From positions 248,001 to 312,000 of the forward strand of contig NZ_JAOEGB010000004.1 of assembly GCF_025420585.1 (NCBI RefSeq): a stretch of 64,000 nucleotides of DNA, given 5' to 3'. Positions 35,362 through 43,362 of the stretch are shown here, piece by piece. Positions within the stretch are counted from its first letter, which is position 1. The number at the start of each line of letters is the position of its first letter. The DNA comes from Planotetraspora sp. A-T 1434 (GTDB lineage Bacteria; Actinomycetota; Actinomycetes; Streptosporangiales; Streptosporangiaceae). Made by a program: the position numbers and the translations under genes. Below the pieces are notes generated by a model that saw only the letters and a list, made by a program, of their open reading frames with translations, did no database searches and was not told where the DNA came from.

Positions 35362-35503
35362 TTCACGGCTCAGAGTACGGCGCCGGGCCGAGGGACACGA
35401 GGCTGGAGCGCATCTGGCCGGGACCGAGTTGAAGCAGGCTCAGGCCTCGGTCCGCTCGGCGTGGGCGTCTCGACCGAGTCGCCCAGGCCCGCGGCGTCCG
35501 TGG

Positions 35504-35974
35504 TCAGCAGGGCGAGGTGTTCGTCTGGGCGAGGATGTGCGCATCCGCGTTGTCCGCGACCTTGACCCAGGCCGCCGACTGCCCCCTCCGGTCGTAGGTA
35601 CGCGTGAAGTCGCTCCCGAAGGAGACGACGAACTTCACCCTGTAACACCACCCGGCGTCCACTCGAAAAGCGTCCCAGTCCTGGCCGAGCGGGGTGTGCC
35701 CCCCTGAGTCGAGGTAGAAGGTGTCCTGCGACGCGCCTCCGCTGGTGCACGTCGGTTCGCTGACCGTCCAGGCGCCCGTACTGTCGCCCTTCCTACACCA
35801 GTTGAAATAGGCCCATGCCTCCATCGGGCTGTCGTTGAACGTCGTCGAGCAGCCCGCGACTGTACAGCTCGGGCCTGCGAACGCGGCGTCCGCCGGAAGC
35901 ACCGCCAGCGCTGTGGAACCGAGCAGCATCGCGGCAAACGCGGTGCGGCGACGCAGAGTGTTGCGGTTTCGCAT
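35504..35974 (-). CDS. Small secreted cysteine-containing protein
   Basis: A 156-residue protein with a clear Sec signal peptide (basic RNRNTLRRR, hydrophobic FAAMLLGSTALAVLP, then ADAAFA before the mature start). The mature part has six cysteines (SCTVAGC, FNWC, PTC, GWC and a terminal Cys), which suggests three disulfides, plus many aromatic residues. I do not recognise a family. It is probably a small extracellular protein of an actinomycete-specific group. Confidence 0.7.
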   Translation of the reverse strand: MRNRNTLRRRTAFAAMLLGSTALAVLPADAAFAGPSCTVAGCSTTFNDSPMEAWAYFNWCRKGDSTGAWTVSEPTCTSGGASQDTFYLDSGGHTPLGQDWDAFRVDAGWCYRVKFVVSFGSDFTRTYDRRGQSAAWVKVADNADAHILAQTNTSPC

Positions 35975-36376
35975 GGTCTGTTCTCCCTTGATTGTCGGTC
36001 CTCGCTCCCGGAACCGGCGAAAGCCTCCCGGGAGCCTCCACCTCTGCCGCCGGCGTCACTGCCACGTCACTGCCACCGCCCCTGTTTCGTCGCAGTCGCG
36101 CGTGATCATCTTTCTCCTCATCGGCCCCTCAACGCCCGGTTGTTCGCCGATGCGAGGCAGGGGACGAAGCCGGGAACGGCTCGGGCTGAGCATCGGATAC
36201 GTCGGTATACGTGAGGTATAGGCCCTGCTAGAACGCGCTTCGGCGCCCGCGGTCGGGGGCGGCGGGGTCGAGGCCGCGCGGGCGGCGCGCGATTCATTGG
36301 GCGGCCCGTGGAAGGCCGTCAGGCAATGGTGAGGCGGTACGGCATGGGTGTGAGCCGCAGCATGACCGGTAGGGGG
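35975..36376. other. Intergenic region without a supported gene
   Basis: This 402-bp stretch lies between the starts of the secreted-protein gene and the end of the MarR-GNAT gene. It must hold the promoter of the former. I see no other gene, hairpin or repeat. A GC-rich run lies near 36240-36310. Confidence 0.5.
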
Positions 36377-37285
36377 TCAGAGGTCGCGGGCCCAGATCTC
36401 CTCGGTGACGGGCTTGCCGGACTCCTCACCCGGGTATTGCTCGACGAGTTCGAAACCGGCCGTCTGGTAGATCCGGCGGGCGCTGACGAGGACGTCCCGG
36501 GTCCACAGCATCATCCGCTCGTAGCCCGCCCGCCGGGCGAACCCGACGCACTCCTCGACCAGCCGCCGGCCCATCCCCATGCCGCGCGCCGACGGCTCGA
36601 CCAGGAGCAGGCGCAGCTGGGCCGTCGTGTCGTCCTTTCGCACACAGAAGACGCAACCGGCGGGCTCGCCGGCGACCTCGGCGATCCAGCACGCCTCTTT
36701 CCCGGGGTCGTGCTCGCCCGCGTAGTCGGCGACGATCCGGGCGACGAGGCCCTCGAAGCCGACGCCCCAGCCGTACTCCTCGCTGTAGAGCGCGCCGTGC
36801 CGGTTCACCACCCAGCCGAGGTCCCCCGGTCGCGGAGGCCTGATGACGTACGGCTCCCGCGCCTCGGCGGGGTCCAGAAGGCCCCGGATCGTCGCCATGC
36901 TCGCGACCAGCTTGCGGCGCTCCTCCTGGGTCAGTCTGCCGAGGATCGTCTCGACCTCGGCGGCCGAGCGCTCGTCGAGCATGCCGTACGCCTCCTGGCC
37001 CTTGCCGGTGAGCCGGACGATCTGGCGGCGGCCGTCCTCGGCCGACCTGTCGCGGGAGACGAGCCCGTCGCCTTCGAACCTCGCGAGGATCCGGCTCATG
37101 TATCCGGCATCGAGGCCGAGCAGCTCCCTGATGGTCGCCGCCTCGGACTTCTCCCTGCCGCCCAGCTCGAAGAGCACTCTCGCCTCCGTCAGCGAGTAGG
37201 GCGTGTCATGCATCCCGGCCCCGAGGACCCCGATCACCTCGGTGTAGAAGCGGTTGAACGCACGGATCTCCGCCACCATATCCAT
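36377..37285 (-). CDS. MarR regulator fused to a GNAT acetyltransferase
   Basis: A 302-residue two-domain protein. Residues about 1-145 are a MarR winged helix (LTEARVLFELGG, then IRELLGLDAGYMSRILARFEGDGLVSRDRSAEDGRRQ). Residues about 150-302 are a GNAT domain with the acetyl-CoA loop VEPSARGMGMGRRLVEE. This fusion is a known family. Ligand and substrate are unknown. The ATG at 37285 is chosen, and one at 37279 is also possible. A palindrome 20 bp upstream is a likely autoregulatory operator. It is divergent from the large membrane protein gene. Confidence 0.88.
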   Translation of the reverse strand: MDMVAEIRAFNRFYTEVIGVLGAGMHDTPYSLTEARVLFELGGREKSEAATIRELLGLDAGYMSRILARFEGDGLVSRDRSAEDGRRQIVRLTGKGQEAYGMLDERSAAEVETILGRLTQEERRKLVASMATIRGLLDPAEAREPYVIRPPRPGDLGWVVNRHGALYSEEYGWGVGFEGLVARIVADYAGEHDPGKEACWIAEVAGEPAGCVFCVRKDDTTAQLRLLLVEPSARGMGMGRRLVEECVGFARRAGYERMMLWTRDVLVSARRIYQTAGFELVEQYPGEESGKPVTEEIWARDL

Positions 37286-37304
37286 TGACCACCTCAAGTA
37301 TTTC

Positions 37305-37319
37305 GTTGACTGCGTCAAC
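37305..37319. promoter_or_regulatory. MarR-type palindromic operator
   Basis: GTTGACTGCGTCAAC is a perfect 6-bp inverted repeat around three bases. It lies 20 bp before the MarR-GNAT start and 81 bp before the divergent membrane-protein gene, so it could control both. Confidence 0.65.
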
Positions 37320-37399
37320 CATAACGGAGATGTAACCCCGCGTGTAAGAGAAGCGACTTTTCTAAAGGATGTTCTTCGCGAAACGACGGAGGTGGCGGG

Positions 37400-39892
37400 T
37401 TGCGAGCACTCGTGACGATCCTGACGATCCTGCTCGTATCGCCGCTCCTTTCCCCGGCACCCGCTTACGCCGCGACGGGGTGCGCCTACGGGCCTCCGGC
37501 GTACGCGTGGGTGGAGAGCTCGCTCAGGCTGGCCGAGCGCGGCCACGACTTCACCCAGGTGATCGTCAGGACTCAGGTGGGCGTGCCGCGCGACTGGCCG
37601 GGGGCGTCCGCCCTGTGGCGGGACGGGGAGGACGCGGCCGACCTCCAGGCCGTCAGCTGCCTCCTTCCCGCCGACCTCGGCGGCCGGGTCCCCAGCCGTA
37701 CGGTGACCGAGTCGCCGGACCGCAAGGAGATCATCGTGACGGGCACCGAGGAGGCGGCCCTGGCCCCGTATGCCGGCAACGCCGGGCCGGCCGATCCTCT
37801 GGTGACCCTCGGCTACTGGAACGTCGGCGTCACGCGGACGCCGGACCGTGACCTGGCCTGGCGCCTCCGGTTCAACCCGGCGCCCGGCCTGCGGGCCCCG
37901 GGGCTCGCGGACGCCCAATGGCGGCGCGTGACGGTCAGGGTGCCCGAGTTCACCGTGCACGACGTCGGGCCGCTGCCGTCGGCCACCGCGCCGGGGCGCA
38001 CCTTCGTCTGGACGGCCGAGGCCGATCCCCGGCGGTTCGCGCCGGTCGCCCTGGCGGTGGAGATGAGCCCGCGGTCACGGTTCCAGCTTTGGATCACGTC
38101 GGCCGGCTGGGAGGCGGGCTTCCTCGCCGGGCTGATCGCGTTCCTGCTGCCCTACCTCGCTCTCGTCGCCGTGCTCCTGCGGGCGCTGCGCGCTCCTGCG
38201 ACCGGCGAGCCGGGGAAGGAGCGCCTCGTCGCCCGGTTGCTCATCGGCGTCGTGGCCCTCATCTCGGCGATCAAGGTGGCGGCTCTGCTGTCGGTTTACA
38301 ACCCCGGCCCCTTCGCGCCGGTACCCGTGGCGGCCACGGGGCTGCTCGGGGTGGCCCTCGCCGTCGTCGCGTGGCCGCTCGCGTCCTCCGGATGGGGCAG
38401 GTACGCGCGTTGGGCTCTGATCGCGCTCGCCGTTGCCGCACCCCTGGCGGGCTGGGCCGCCGGGCGGACGTGGCCGGGCACCGCCGGCGGCCTGGGGCCG
38501 CCCGGGCCGCTGGAGCAGGCCGGGTGGGCGGGGGCCACGGCCCTCGCCGGGCTCGTCGTCGCCGGCCTTCTCTGGGCGTTCGCGGTCCGCTCCGCCCACG
38601 TGCCGGACGGCCGCGTGCCCCCGTCCGTGCTGACGCTGCTCCGGTGGAGCGTCCCCGCCCTCGCCCTGCTGGTGATCCTGCTGATCGCCGAGCCGTACGC
38701 CGCCCGTGCCCTGAAGGGGGAGCCGTTCGGGTTCTTCGACATGGGCCTGGTGGCGCTCTACCCGATCGCGGACGTGATGTGGCCGCTCGTGGTGCTGCTG
38801 CTCCTGGTGCTGCTCCGGCTGCACCGCCGCTATCTCGAGGACCTGACGCCGCGCACCCGCGGGCTGGTGGTGCTGCTGTTCGTGCTCGGGCTCATCCGGT
38901 GGCCCGGATGGTACGCGTTGATCCCCTTCCCGCTGGCCGCCCTCGTGGGCTTGGCGGTCCTCGCGCTGCTGCTCCGGGCCACCCGGCACCGGGCCGTCGC
39001 CGTGCCCGAGGCGTCACGGCGCAGGCTGGCGGTGATCGTGGCGAGATGCCGGGACCTGGAGACGCGCGAGAAGCGGCTCCGGCAGCGCTGGGCCACCGGC
39101 GACCTGCGCGACGCCGAATACGAGGCGGAGAACGCCCCGGTGGTCGAGCAGATCCGGACCCTCCGCGGGGAGATCGGGCTCGACCCCGGCAGGGAGGACG
39201 GCCTCACCCCGCTCGACGTCGCGCTCACCCGCGGCCCGGGAGCCTCCTGGTGGGCGAACGCCCGGCTGGCCGCGACGTACGCCACGGTGGTCGGCGCCCC
39301 GGCGGCGGCCTTCCTCCTCTGGGCGACGTGGAGCACCGACAGCGAGGGCAACGACGGCTGGGCGCAACGGCTGGACGCCGCCGGAGGGGTGGGTACGCTG
39401 GCCGCCGACCTGATCGGCGGCCTGCTGCTCTGGCCGGTCGCCGGTTTCGTGCTCGGCGCGCTCTGGCGGGAGCTGCCCGGACGCCGCGGCTACCTCAAGC
39501 CGCTGATCCCGGTGCTGGCCTACGCCGCCGCGACCGGCGCGCACGGCATGCTCAACAACATGCTCGGCCAGGCGCCCGTGCGCGGGTCGCTGGTGCGGAT
39601 CCTGCTGCTCTTCCTGGTGCTGACGGCCGTCGCCGTCCTCATGGACGCGCGGGCCCTCCAGACCAGGCCGGGATCGTGGGCCTTCCGGCTCTCTCCCGTC
39701 GTGGCCGTCTACCGGCTCGGCGCGGCGGGCAGCGGCGTGGCGCTCATCGTCGCCCAGGCGGCGGCCATCCTGGGCCTGTGGACCCAGCTCAGGCACGGCG
39801 TGGACATCACCTCCCAGGTGGAGCGGACGACACCGGTCTCCGTGACCGCCGACGACGCGGCGCAGATCGTGCGCGGACCCGTGCTCAGGTAG
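37400..39892 (+). CDS. Large multi-pass membrane protein (possibly DUF6185-like)
   Basis: An 830-residue protein. A signal-like N-terminus (LVTILTILLVSPLLSPAPAYA) leads to an extracellular domain of about 200 residues, then some 14 hydrophobic helices in two blocks (about 235-535 and 620-815), with a cytoplasmic coiled-coil-like insert between them (RCRDLETREKRLRQRW, about 550-600). I recall similar actinobacterial proteins labelled DUF6185 but am not certain. TTG 37400 is chosen because GGAGG lies 7 nt before it and the signal peptide follows. No enzyme motif is visible. Confidence 0.78.
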   Translation: MRALVTILTILLVSPLLSPAPAYAATGCAYGPPAYAWVESSLRLAERGHDFTQVIVRTQVGVPRDWPGASALWRDGEDAADLQAVSCLLPADLGGRVPSRTVTESPDRKEIIVTGTEEAALAPYAGNAGPADPLVTLGYWNVGVTRTPDRDLAWRLRFNPAPGLRAPGLADAQWRRVTVRVPEFTVHDVGPLPSATAPGRTFVWTAEADPRRFAPVALAVEMSPRSRFQLWITSAGWEAGFLAGLIAFLLPYLALVAVLLRALRAPATGEPGKERLVARLLIGVVALISAIKVAALLSVYNPGPFAPVPVAATGLLGVALAVVAWPLASSGWGRYARWALIALAVAAPLAGWAAGRTWPGTAGGLGPPGPLEQAGWAGATALAGLVVAGLLWAFAVRSAHVPDGRVPPSVLTLLRWSVPALALLVILLIAEPYAARALKGEPFGFFDMGLVALYPIADVMWPLVVLLLLVLLRLHRRYLEDLTPRTRGLVVLLFVLGLIRWPGWYALIPFPLAALVGLAVLALLLRATRHRAVAVPEASRRRLAVIVARCRDLETREKRLRQRWATGDLRDAEYEAENAPVVEQIRTLRGEIGLDPGREDGLTPLDVALTRGPGASWWANARLAATYATVVGAPAAAFLLWATWSTDSEGNDGWAQRLDAAGGVGTLAADLIGGLLLWPVAGFVLGALWRELPGRRGYLKPLIPVLAYAAATGAHGMLNNMLGQAPVRGSLVRILLLFLVLTAVAVLMDARALQTRPGSWAFRLSPVVAVYRLGAAGSGVALIVAQAAAILGLWTQLRHGVDITSQVERTTPVSVTADDAAQIVRGPVLR

Positions 39893-40004
39893 CGGCTCGC
39901 GGCCTCCGCCCCGCCTCATCGTGGGAGACTGTGTTTCGCGTCACCGTTGTCCGGCGTGCCCGGCCGGAAGTTGTCGTGGCAGGCCCGGTCACATAGCCTC
40001 ATCC

Positions 40005-40018
40005 ATGGTCTAGACCAT
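40005..40018. promoter_or_regulatory. DasR-type (dre) operator upstream of pfkA
   Basis: ATGGTCTAGACCAT is a perfect 14-bp palindrome containing TGGTCTAGACCA, which equals the core of the DasR-responsive element described in streptomycetes. It lies 108 bp before the pfkA start, so glycolytic flux may be tied to N-acetylglucosamine sensing. dasR itself is not in the window. Confidence 0.75.
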
Positions 40019-40125
40019 TGTTGGCGGCTCGGGCAGAATGCGGTGCGTATCGTGCCGGCGTCCCGCATCATCAGCCCGCGCCGCGAACCCTCATATGCGC
40101 GTAATCTCACATGGAGGAATCCGCC

Positions 40126-41151
40126 ATGCGTATTGGAGTCCTAACGGGGGGCGGCGACTGCCCCGGGCTGAACGCCGTGATCCGCGCCGTCGTGCGCAAG
40201 GGCATCGGTGTTTACGGGCACGAGTTCGTCGGTTTCCGAGACGGCTGGCGCGGCCCCCTGGAGGGCGACACCATGCCGCTGGACATCCAGGCCGTCCGGG
40301 GAATCCTGCCGCGTGGCGGCACCGTTCTCGGCTCCTCCCGCACCAACCCCATCAAGATCGAGGGTGGTGTCGAGCGGATCAAGGAGAACCTGGCCGCGAC
40401 CGGAGTCGACGCGCTCATCGCCATCGGTGGCGAGGACACCCTGGGCGTCGCCAAGCAGCTCTACGACCGCGACGTCAAGGTCGTCGGCGTGCCGAAGACG
40501 ATCGACAACGACCTCAACGCCACCGACTACACCTTCGGCTTCGACACCGCGGTCAACATCGCGATGGAGGCCATCGACCGCCTCCACACGACCGCCGAGT
40601 CCCACCACCGCGCGCTGATCTGCGAGGTCATGGGCCGCCACGCGGGCTGGATCGCGCTGCACGCCGGCATGGCCGCCGGGGCCAACGTCATCCTCATCCC
40701 GGAGAAGCCGTTCGACATCGACCGCGTCTGCTCCTACGTCGAGTCGCGGTTCAAGACCCGCTACGCGCCCATCATCGTGGTCGCCGAGGGCGCCCACCCG
40801 ATCGAGGGTCAGATGGCCCTCCAGGCCGGCGAGCTCGACGCCTTCGGTCACGTGCGCCTCGGCGGCATCGGCGAGATGCTCGCCCAGGAGATCGAGAAGC
40901 GCACCGGCAAGGAGGCCCGCACCACGGTCCTCGGCCACATCCAGCGCGGCGGCACGCCGACGGCCTACGACCGTGTGCTCGCCACCCGGTTCGGCCTCGG
41001 CGCGATCGACGCCGTCCACGAGGGCGACTACGGCAAAATGGTCGGCCTCAAGGGCACCGACATCGTCCGCGTGAGCCTGAACGAGGCGACCGCCGAGCTG
41101 AAGACCGTCCCCGTCTCCCGTTACGAGGAGGCCGAGGTCTTCTTCGGCTAG
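40126..41151 (+). CDS. pfkA: 6-phosphofructokinase, pyrophosphate-type residues
   Basis: A 341-residue group III phosphofructokinase that phosphorylates fructose 6-phosphate. GVLTGGGDCPGLNAVIR opens the protein, and PKTIDND, EVMGRHAGWIA and GHIQRGGTPTAYDR are intact. The phosphoryl-donor site reads GGEDT with Asp104, and residue 124 is Lys. ATP-dependent relatives such as mycobacterial PfkA have Gly104, whereas PPi-dependent enzymes such as that of Amycolatopsis methanolica have Asp104 with Lys124. A PPi-dependent enzyme is therefore predicted. ATG 40126 follows GGAGGA by 8 nt. The C-terminal AEVFFG codons and stop are the first unit of a 24-bp tandem repeat. Confidence 0.93.
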   Translation: MRIGVLTGGGDCPGLNAVIRAVVRKGIGVYGHEFVGFRDGWRGPLEGDTMPLDIQAVRGILPRGGTVLGSSRTNPIKIEGGVERIKENLAATGVDALIAIGGEDTLGVAKQLYDRDVKVVGVPKTIDNDLNATDYTFGFDTAVNIAMEAIDRLHTTAESHHRALICEVMGRHAGWIALHAGMAAGANVILIPEKPFDIDRVCSYVESRFKTRYAPIIVVAEGAHPIEGQMALQAGELDAFGHVRLGGIGEMLAQEIEKRTGKEARTTVLGHIQRGGTPTAYDRVLATRFGLGAIDAVHEGDYGKMVGLKGTDIVRVSLNEATAELKTVPVSRYEEAEVFFG

Positions 41152-41226
41152 AACGCCGAGGTCTTCTTCGGCTGGAACGCCGAGGTCTTCTTCGGCTGGA
41201 ACGCCGAGGTCTTCTTCGGCTGGAAC
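41131..41226 (+). repeat. 24-bp tandem repeat made from the pfkA C-terminus
   Basis: Four units of 24 bp. The first encodes AEVFFG and the TAG stop of pfkA. In the other three the stop is TGG (Trp) and the units are otherwise identical. The unit is a multiple of three, so readthrough of the TAG would add three copies of AEVFFGWN. Confidence 0.95.
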
Positions 41227-41236
41227 AGCCCGCGTC

Positions 41237-41273
41237 CGTACGGCTCCCGCCATCGTGTGGCGGGAGCCGTACG
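41237..41273. terminator. Strong hairpin terminator after pfkA
   Basis: A 16-bp perfect stem (41237-41252 with 41258-41273) with a 5-nt loop. It follows the 24-bp repeat by 10 bp and ends the pfkA transcript before the sensor kinase gene. No T-tract is present. Confidence 0.88.
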
Positions 41274-41306
41274 CGTACTCGGCCGGGCGAGGCCGGGGAA
41301 GATGGG

Positions 41307-42530
41307 ATGGCGGAGATGGGTGGGGAGATGGGGATCGAGGGGCCGTTCTGGCGGGCGATCGCGGTCTTCCGGATCGCCTCCCTGGCTTACGCGGCCGTCC
41401 TCCTGGTCAGAGCCGGGGGCTACAGCCACCCGGTCGCCGCCTGGGCGGTCATCGCCGTCATGGCCGTCTGGACGGCCGTCACCGTCGTGGCCTACCCGGT
41501 CGTCCATCCCGCCGCCCCGCCCGCGCGACACGGCTGGCCGCTGCTCGTCGCCGACCTCGCCGTGACGGCCGGGTGTCTGCTGGCGACGCCGCTCGCCCAG
41601 ACCCGGGCCGACGCGCTCGCGGGGACGATCCCGGTCACGGCGACCTGGGTGGCGGGGCCGGTCCTGGCGTGGGGCGTGTCCCGTGGCCGCCGCGCGGGAG
41701 CGGTCGCGGCCGCCGTGATGTCGGGCGCGGACCTGTGGCTCAGAGGCGTGCCGGGCGCCGACGTCGCCTCCATCCCGGTGAACGGCGCGGTGCTGCTCTT
41801 CATGGCCGGAGTCGTCGTCGGGCACGTCGCCCAGCTCGCGAGGCGGGCGGAGGAGCGGATGCAGCGGGCCGTGGAGCTGGAGGCGATCGGCCGGGAGCGT
41901 GAGCGGCTGGCCCGGGGGATCCACGACTCCGTGCTGCAGGTGCTCGCGCTCGTGCAGAGAAGAGGGGCCGAGATCGGCGGCGAGGCGGCCGAGCTGGGCA
42001 GGCTCGCGGGAGAGCAGGAGGCCGCGCTGCGAGCCCTCGTCCAGGCCCCCGCTCTGCGCGGCGAGGGCTCACTCGACCTGCGCGAGCTGCTCAGGCCGTA
42101 CGGCACGGCACGCGTGACGGTCTCCGCTCCGGCGACGCCCCTGGTCCTTCCCGCCGAGACGGCGCGGGAGGTGCGGGCGGCCGTCGGCGCGGCCCTCGAC
42201 AACGTGTCGCGGCACTGCCCGGACGGCACGCGGGCCTGGGTGCTCGTCGAGGAGGACGGCCAGACGGTCGTCGTGTCCGTGCGCGACGACGGCCAGGGGA
42301 TCCCCGAGGGGCGGCTGGAGCAGGCCGAGGCCGACGGCCGCATGGGGGTCGCCCGTTCCATCCGGGGCCGGGTGGCCGATCTCGGAGGCACGGTGACGAT
42401 CACGTCGTCGGAGACGGGGACAGAGATAGAGCTGACGGTCCCCTTGGCACGCCAAGGCCCCGGCTCCTTGGCACGTCAAGCCCCCGGCCCCTTGGAGCGC
42501 CGGGCCTCCGGTCGCCGTAAACGTGTATGA
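41307..42530 (+). CDS. NarL-type sensor histidine kinase with DUF5931-like sensor
   Basis: A 407-residue membrane kinase. The N-terminal 160 residues hold four or five helices starting at FWRAIAVFRIASLAYA, the pattern of DUF5931 sensors. The phosphoacceptor is His in RLARGIHDSVLQVLALVQ, and the HATPase domain has AALDNVSRHC (N box) and VRDDGQGIPEG. Three in-frame ATGs (41307, 41316, 41328) are possible starts. 41307 is taken because GGGGAAG precedes it. The C-terminus carries a Pro/Gly-rich repeat (LARQGPGSLARQAPG). Its stop overlaps an upstream ATG of the response-regulator frame, so the two are a pair. The signal is unknown. Confidence 0.87.
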   Translation: MAEMGGEMGIEGPFWRAIAVFRIASLAYAAVLLVRAGGYSHPVAAWAVIAVMAVWTAVTVVAYPVVHPAAPPARHGWPLLVADLAVTAGCLLATPLAQTRADALAGTIPVTATWVAGPVLAWGVSRGRRAGAVAAAVMSGADLWLRGVPGADVASIPVNGAVLLFMAGVVVGHVAQLARRAEERMQRAVELEAIGRERERLARGIHDSVLQVLALVQRRGAEIGGEAAELGRLAGEQEAALRALVQAPALRGEGSLDLRELLRPYGTARVTVSAPATPLVLPAETAREVRAAVGAALDNVSRHCPDGTRAWVLVEEDGQTVVVSVRDDGQGIPEGRLEQAEADGRMGVARSIRGRVADLGGTVTITSSETGTEIELTVPLARQGPGSLARQAPGPLERRASGRRKRV

Positions 42531-42568
42531 ATGTCCAGGGATCAGGGTCTTCGGGGAGGGCGGTCGGC

Positions 42569-43216
42569 ATGCGGGTCATGGTGGTGGACGACCATCCGAT
42601 GTGGCGGGACGGGGTCGCCCGCGATCTGACCGAGGCGGGATACGAGGTCGTCGCCACGGCGGGCGAGGGACGCCAGGCGCTCCGGATCGCGGCAGCCGTG
42701 CGCCCGGACGTGGTCGTGCTGGACCTGCAGCTTCCCGACCTGCCGGGCGTGGAGGTCGCCCGGGGGCTCGGCGTGTCGGAGAACCCGCCGCGGGTCCTCG
42801 TCCTGTCGGCCAGCGCCGAGCACGCCGACGTGCTGGAGGCCGTCAAGGCCGGCGCGTCCGGATATCTCGTGAAATCGGCGAGCCGGGAGGACTTCCTGAA
42901 CGCCGTCCGCCGCACCGCCGAGGGCGACGCGGTGTTCACGCCGGGCCTCGCCGGGCTGGTGCTGGGGGAGTACCGCAGGCTCGCCGCCCAGCCGCCGAGC
43001 GCGGCGGCCGACGGGCCACGGCTGACCGACCGGGAGACCGAGGTGCTGCGCCTGGTGGCCAAGGGCCTGTCCTACCGGCAGATCGCCGAGCGGCTCGTGC
43101 TGTCTCACCGTACGGTCCAGAACCACGTCCAGAACACGCTGAGCAAGCTCCAGCTCCACAACCGGGTCGAGCTCGTCCGGTACGCCATCGAGAACGGCCT
43201 GGCCGAGCTGGACTGA
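42569..43216 (+). CDS. NarL/LuxR-family response regulator
   Basis: A 215-residue regulator. The receiver domain begins MRVMVVDDHP with phosphoacceptor Asp52 and a Lys near 102 (YLVKSAS). The LuxR-type HTH lies at about 155-210 (LTDRETEVLRLVAKGLSYRQIAERLVLSHRTVQNHVQNTLSKL). ATG 42569 is chosen because GGGGAGGG lies 8 nt before it. The ATG at 42527, which overlaps the kinase stop, has no ribosome site. It is the partner of the sensor kinase just upstream. Confidence 0.9.
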   Translation: MRVMVVDDHPMWRDGVARDLTEAGYEVVATAGEGRQALRIAAAVRPDVVVLDLQLPDLPGVEVARGLGVSENPPRVLVLSASAEHADVLEAVKAGASGYLVKSASREDFLNAVRRTAEGDAVFTPGLAGLVLGEYRRLAAQPPSAAADGPRLTDRETEVLRLVAKGLSYRQIAERLVLSHRTVQNHVQNTLSKLQLHNRVELVRYAIENGLAELD

Positions 43217-43362
43217 CCCCCAACCGGACCGGGCCTCACTGACATGGGCCGCGCCGGAGGGGAACAAGCCCGCCTGATGCCGCACTAAAGTAGGGAAGTT
43301 CCCGCCGCGCCGCCGCGTTGTCCCGCGTGGCGCAGCCGTACGCCCGTCCGGAGGTTCCACCC

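Noticed and set aside
41148-41924. Leftward ORF of 258 codons ending in FQPKKTSAF repeats
   Set aside because: It is the antisense of the 24-bp pfkA repeat and of the sensor kinase gene, and has no motif or ribosome site.
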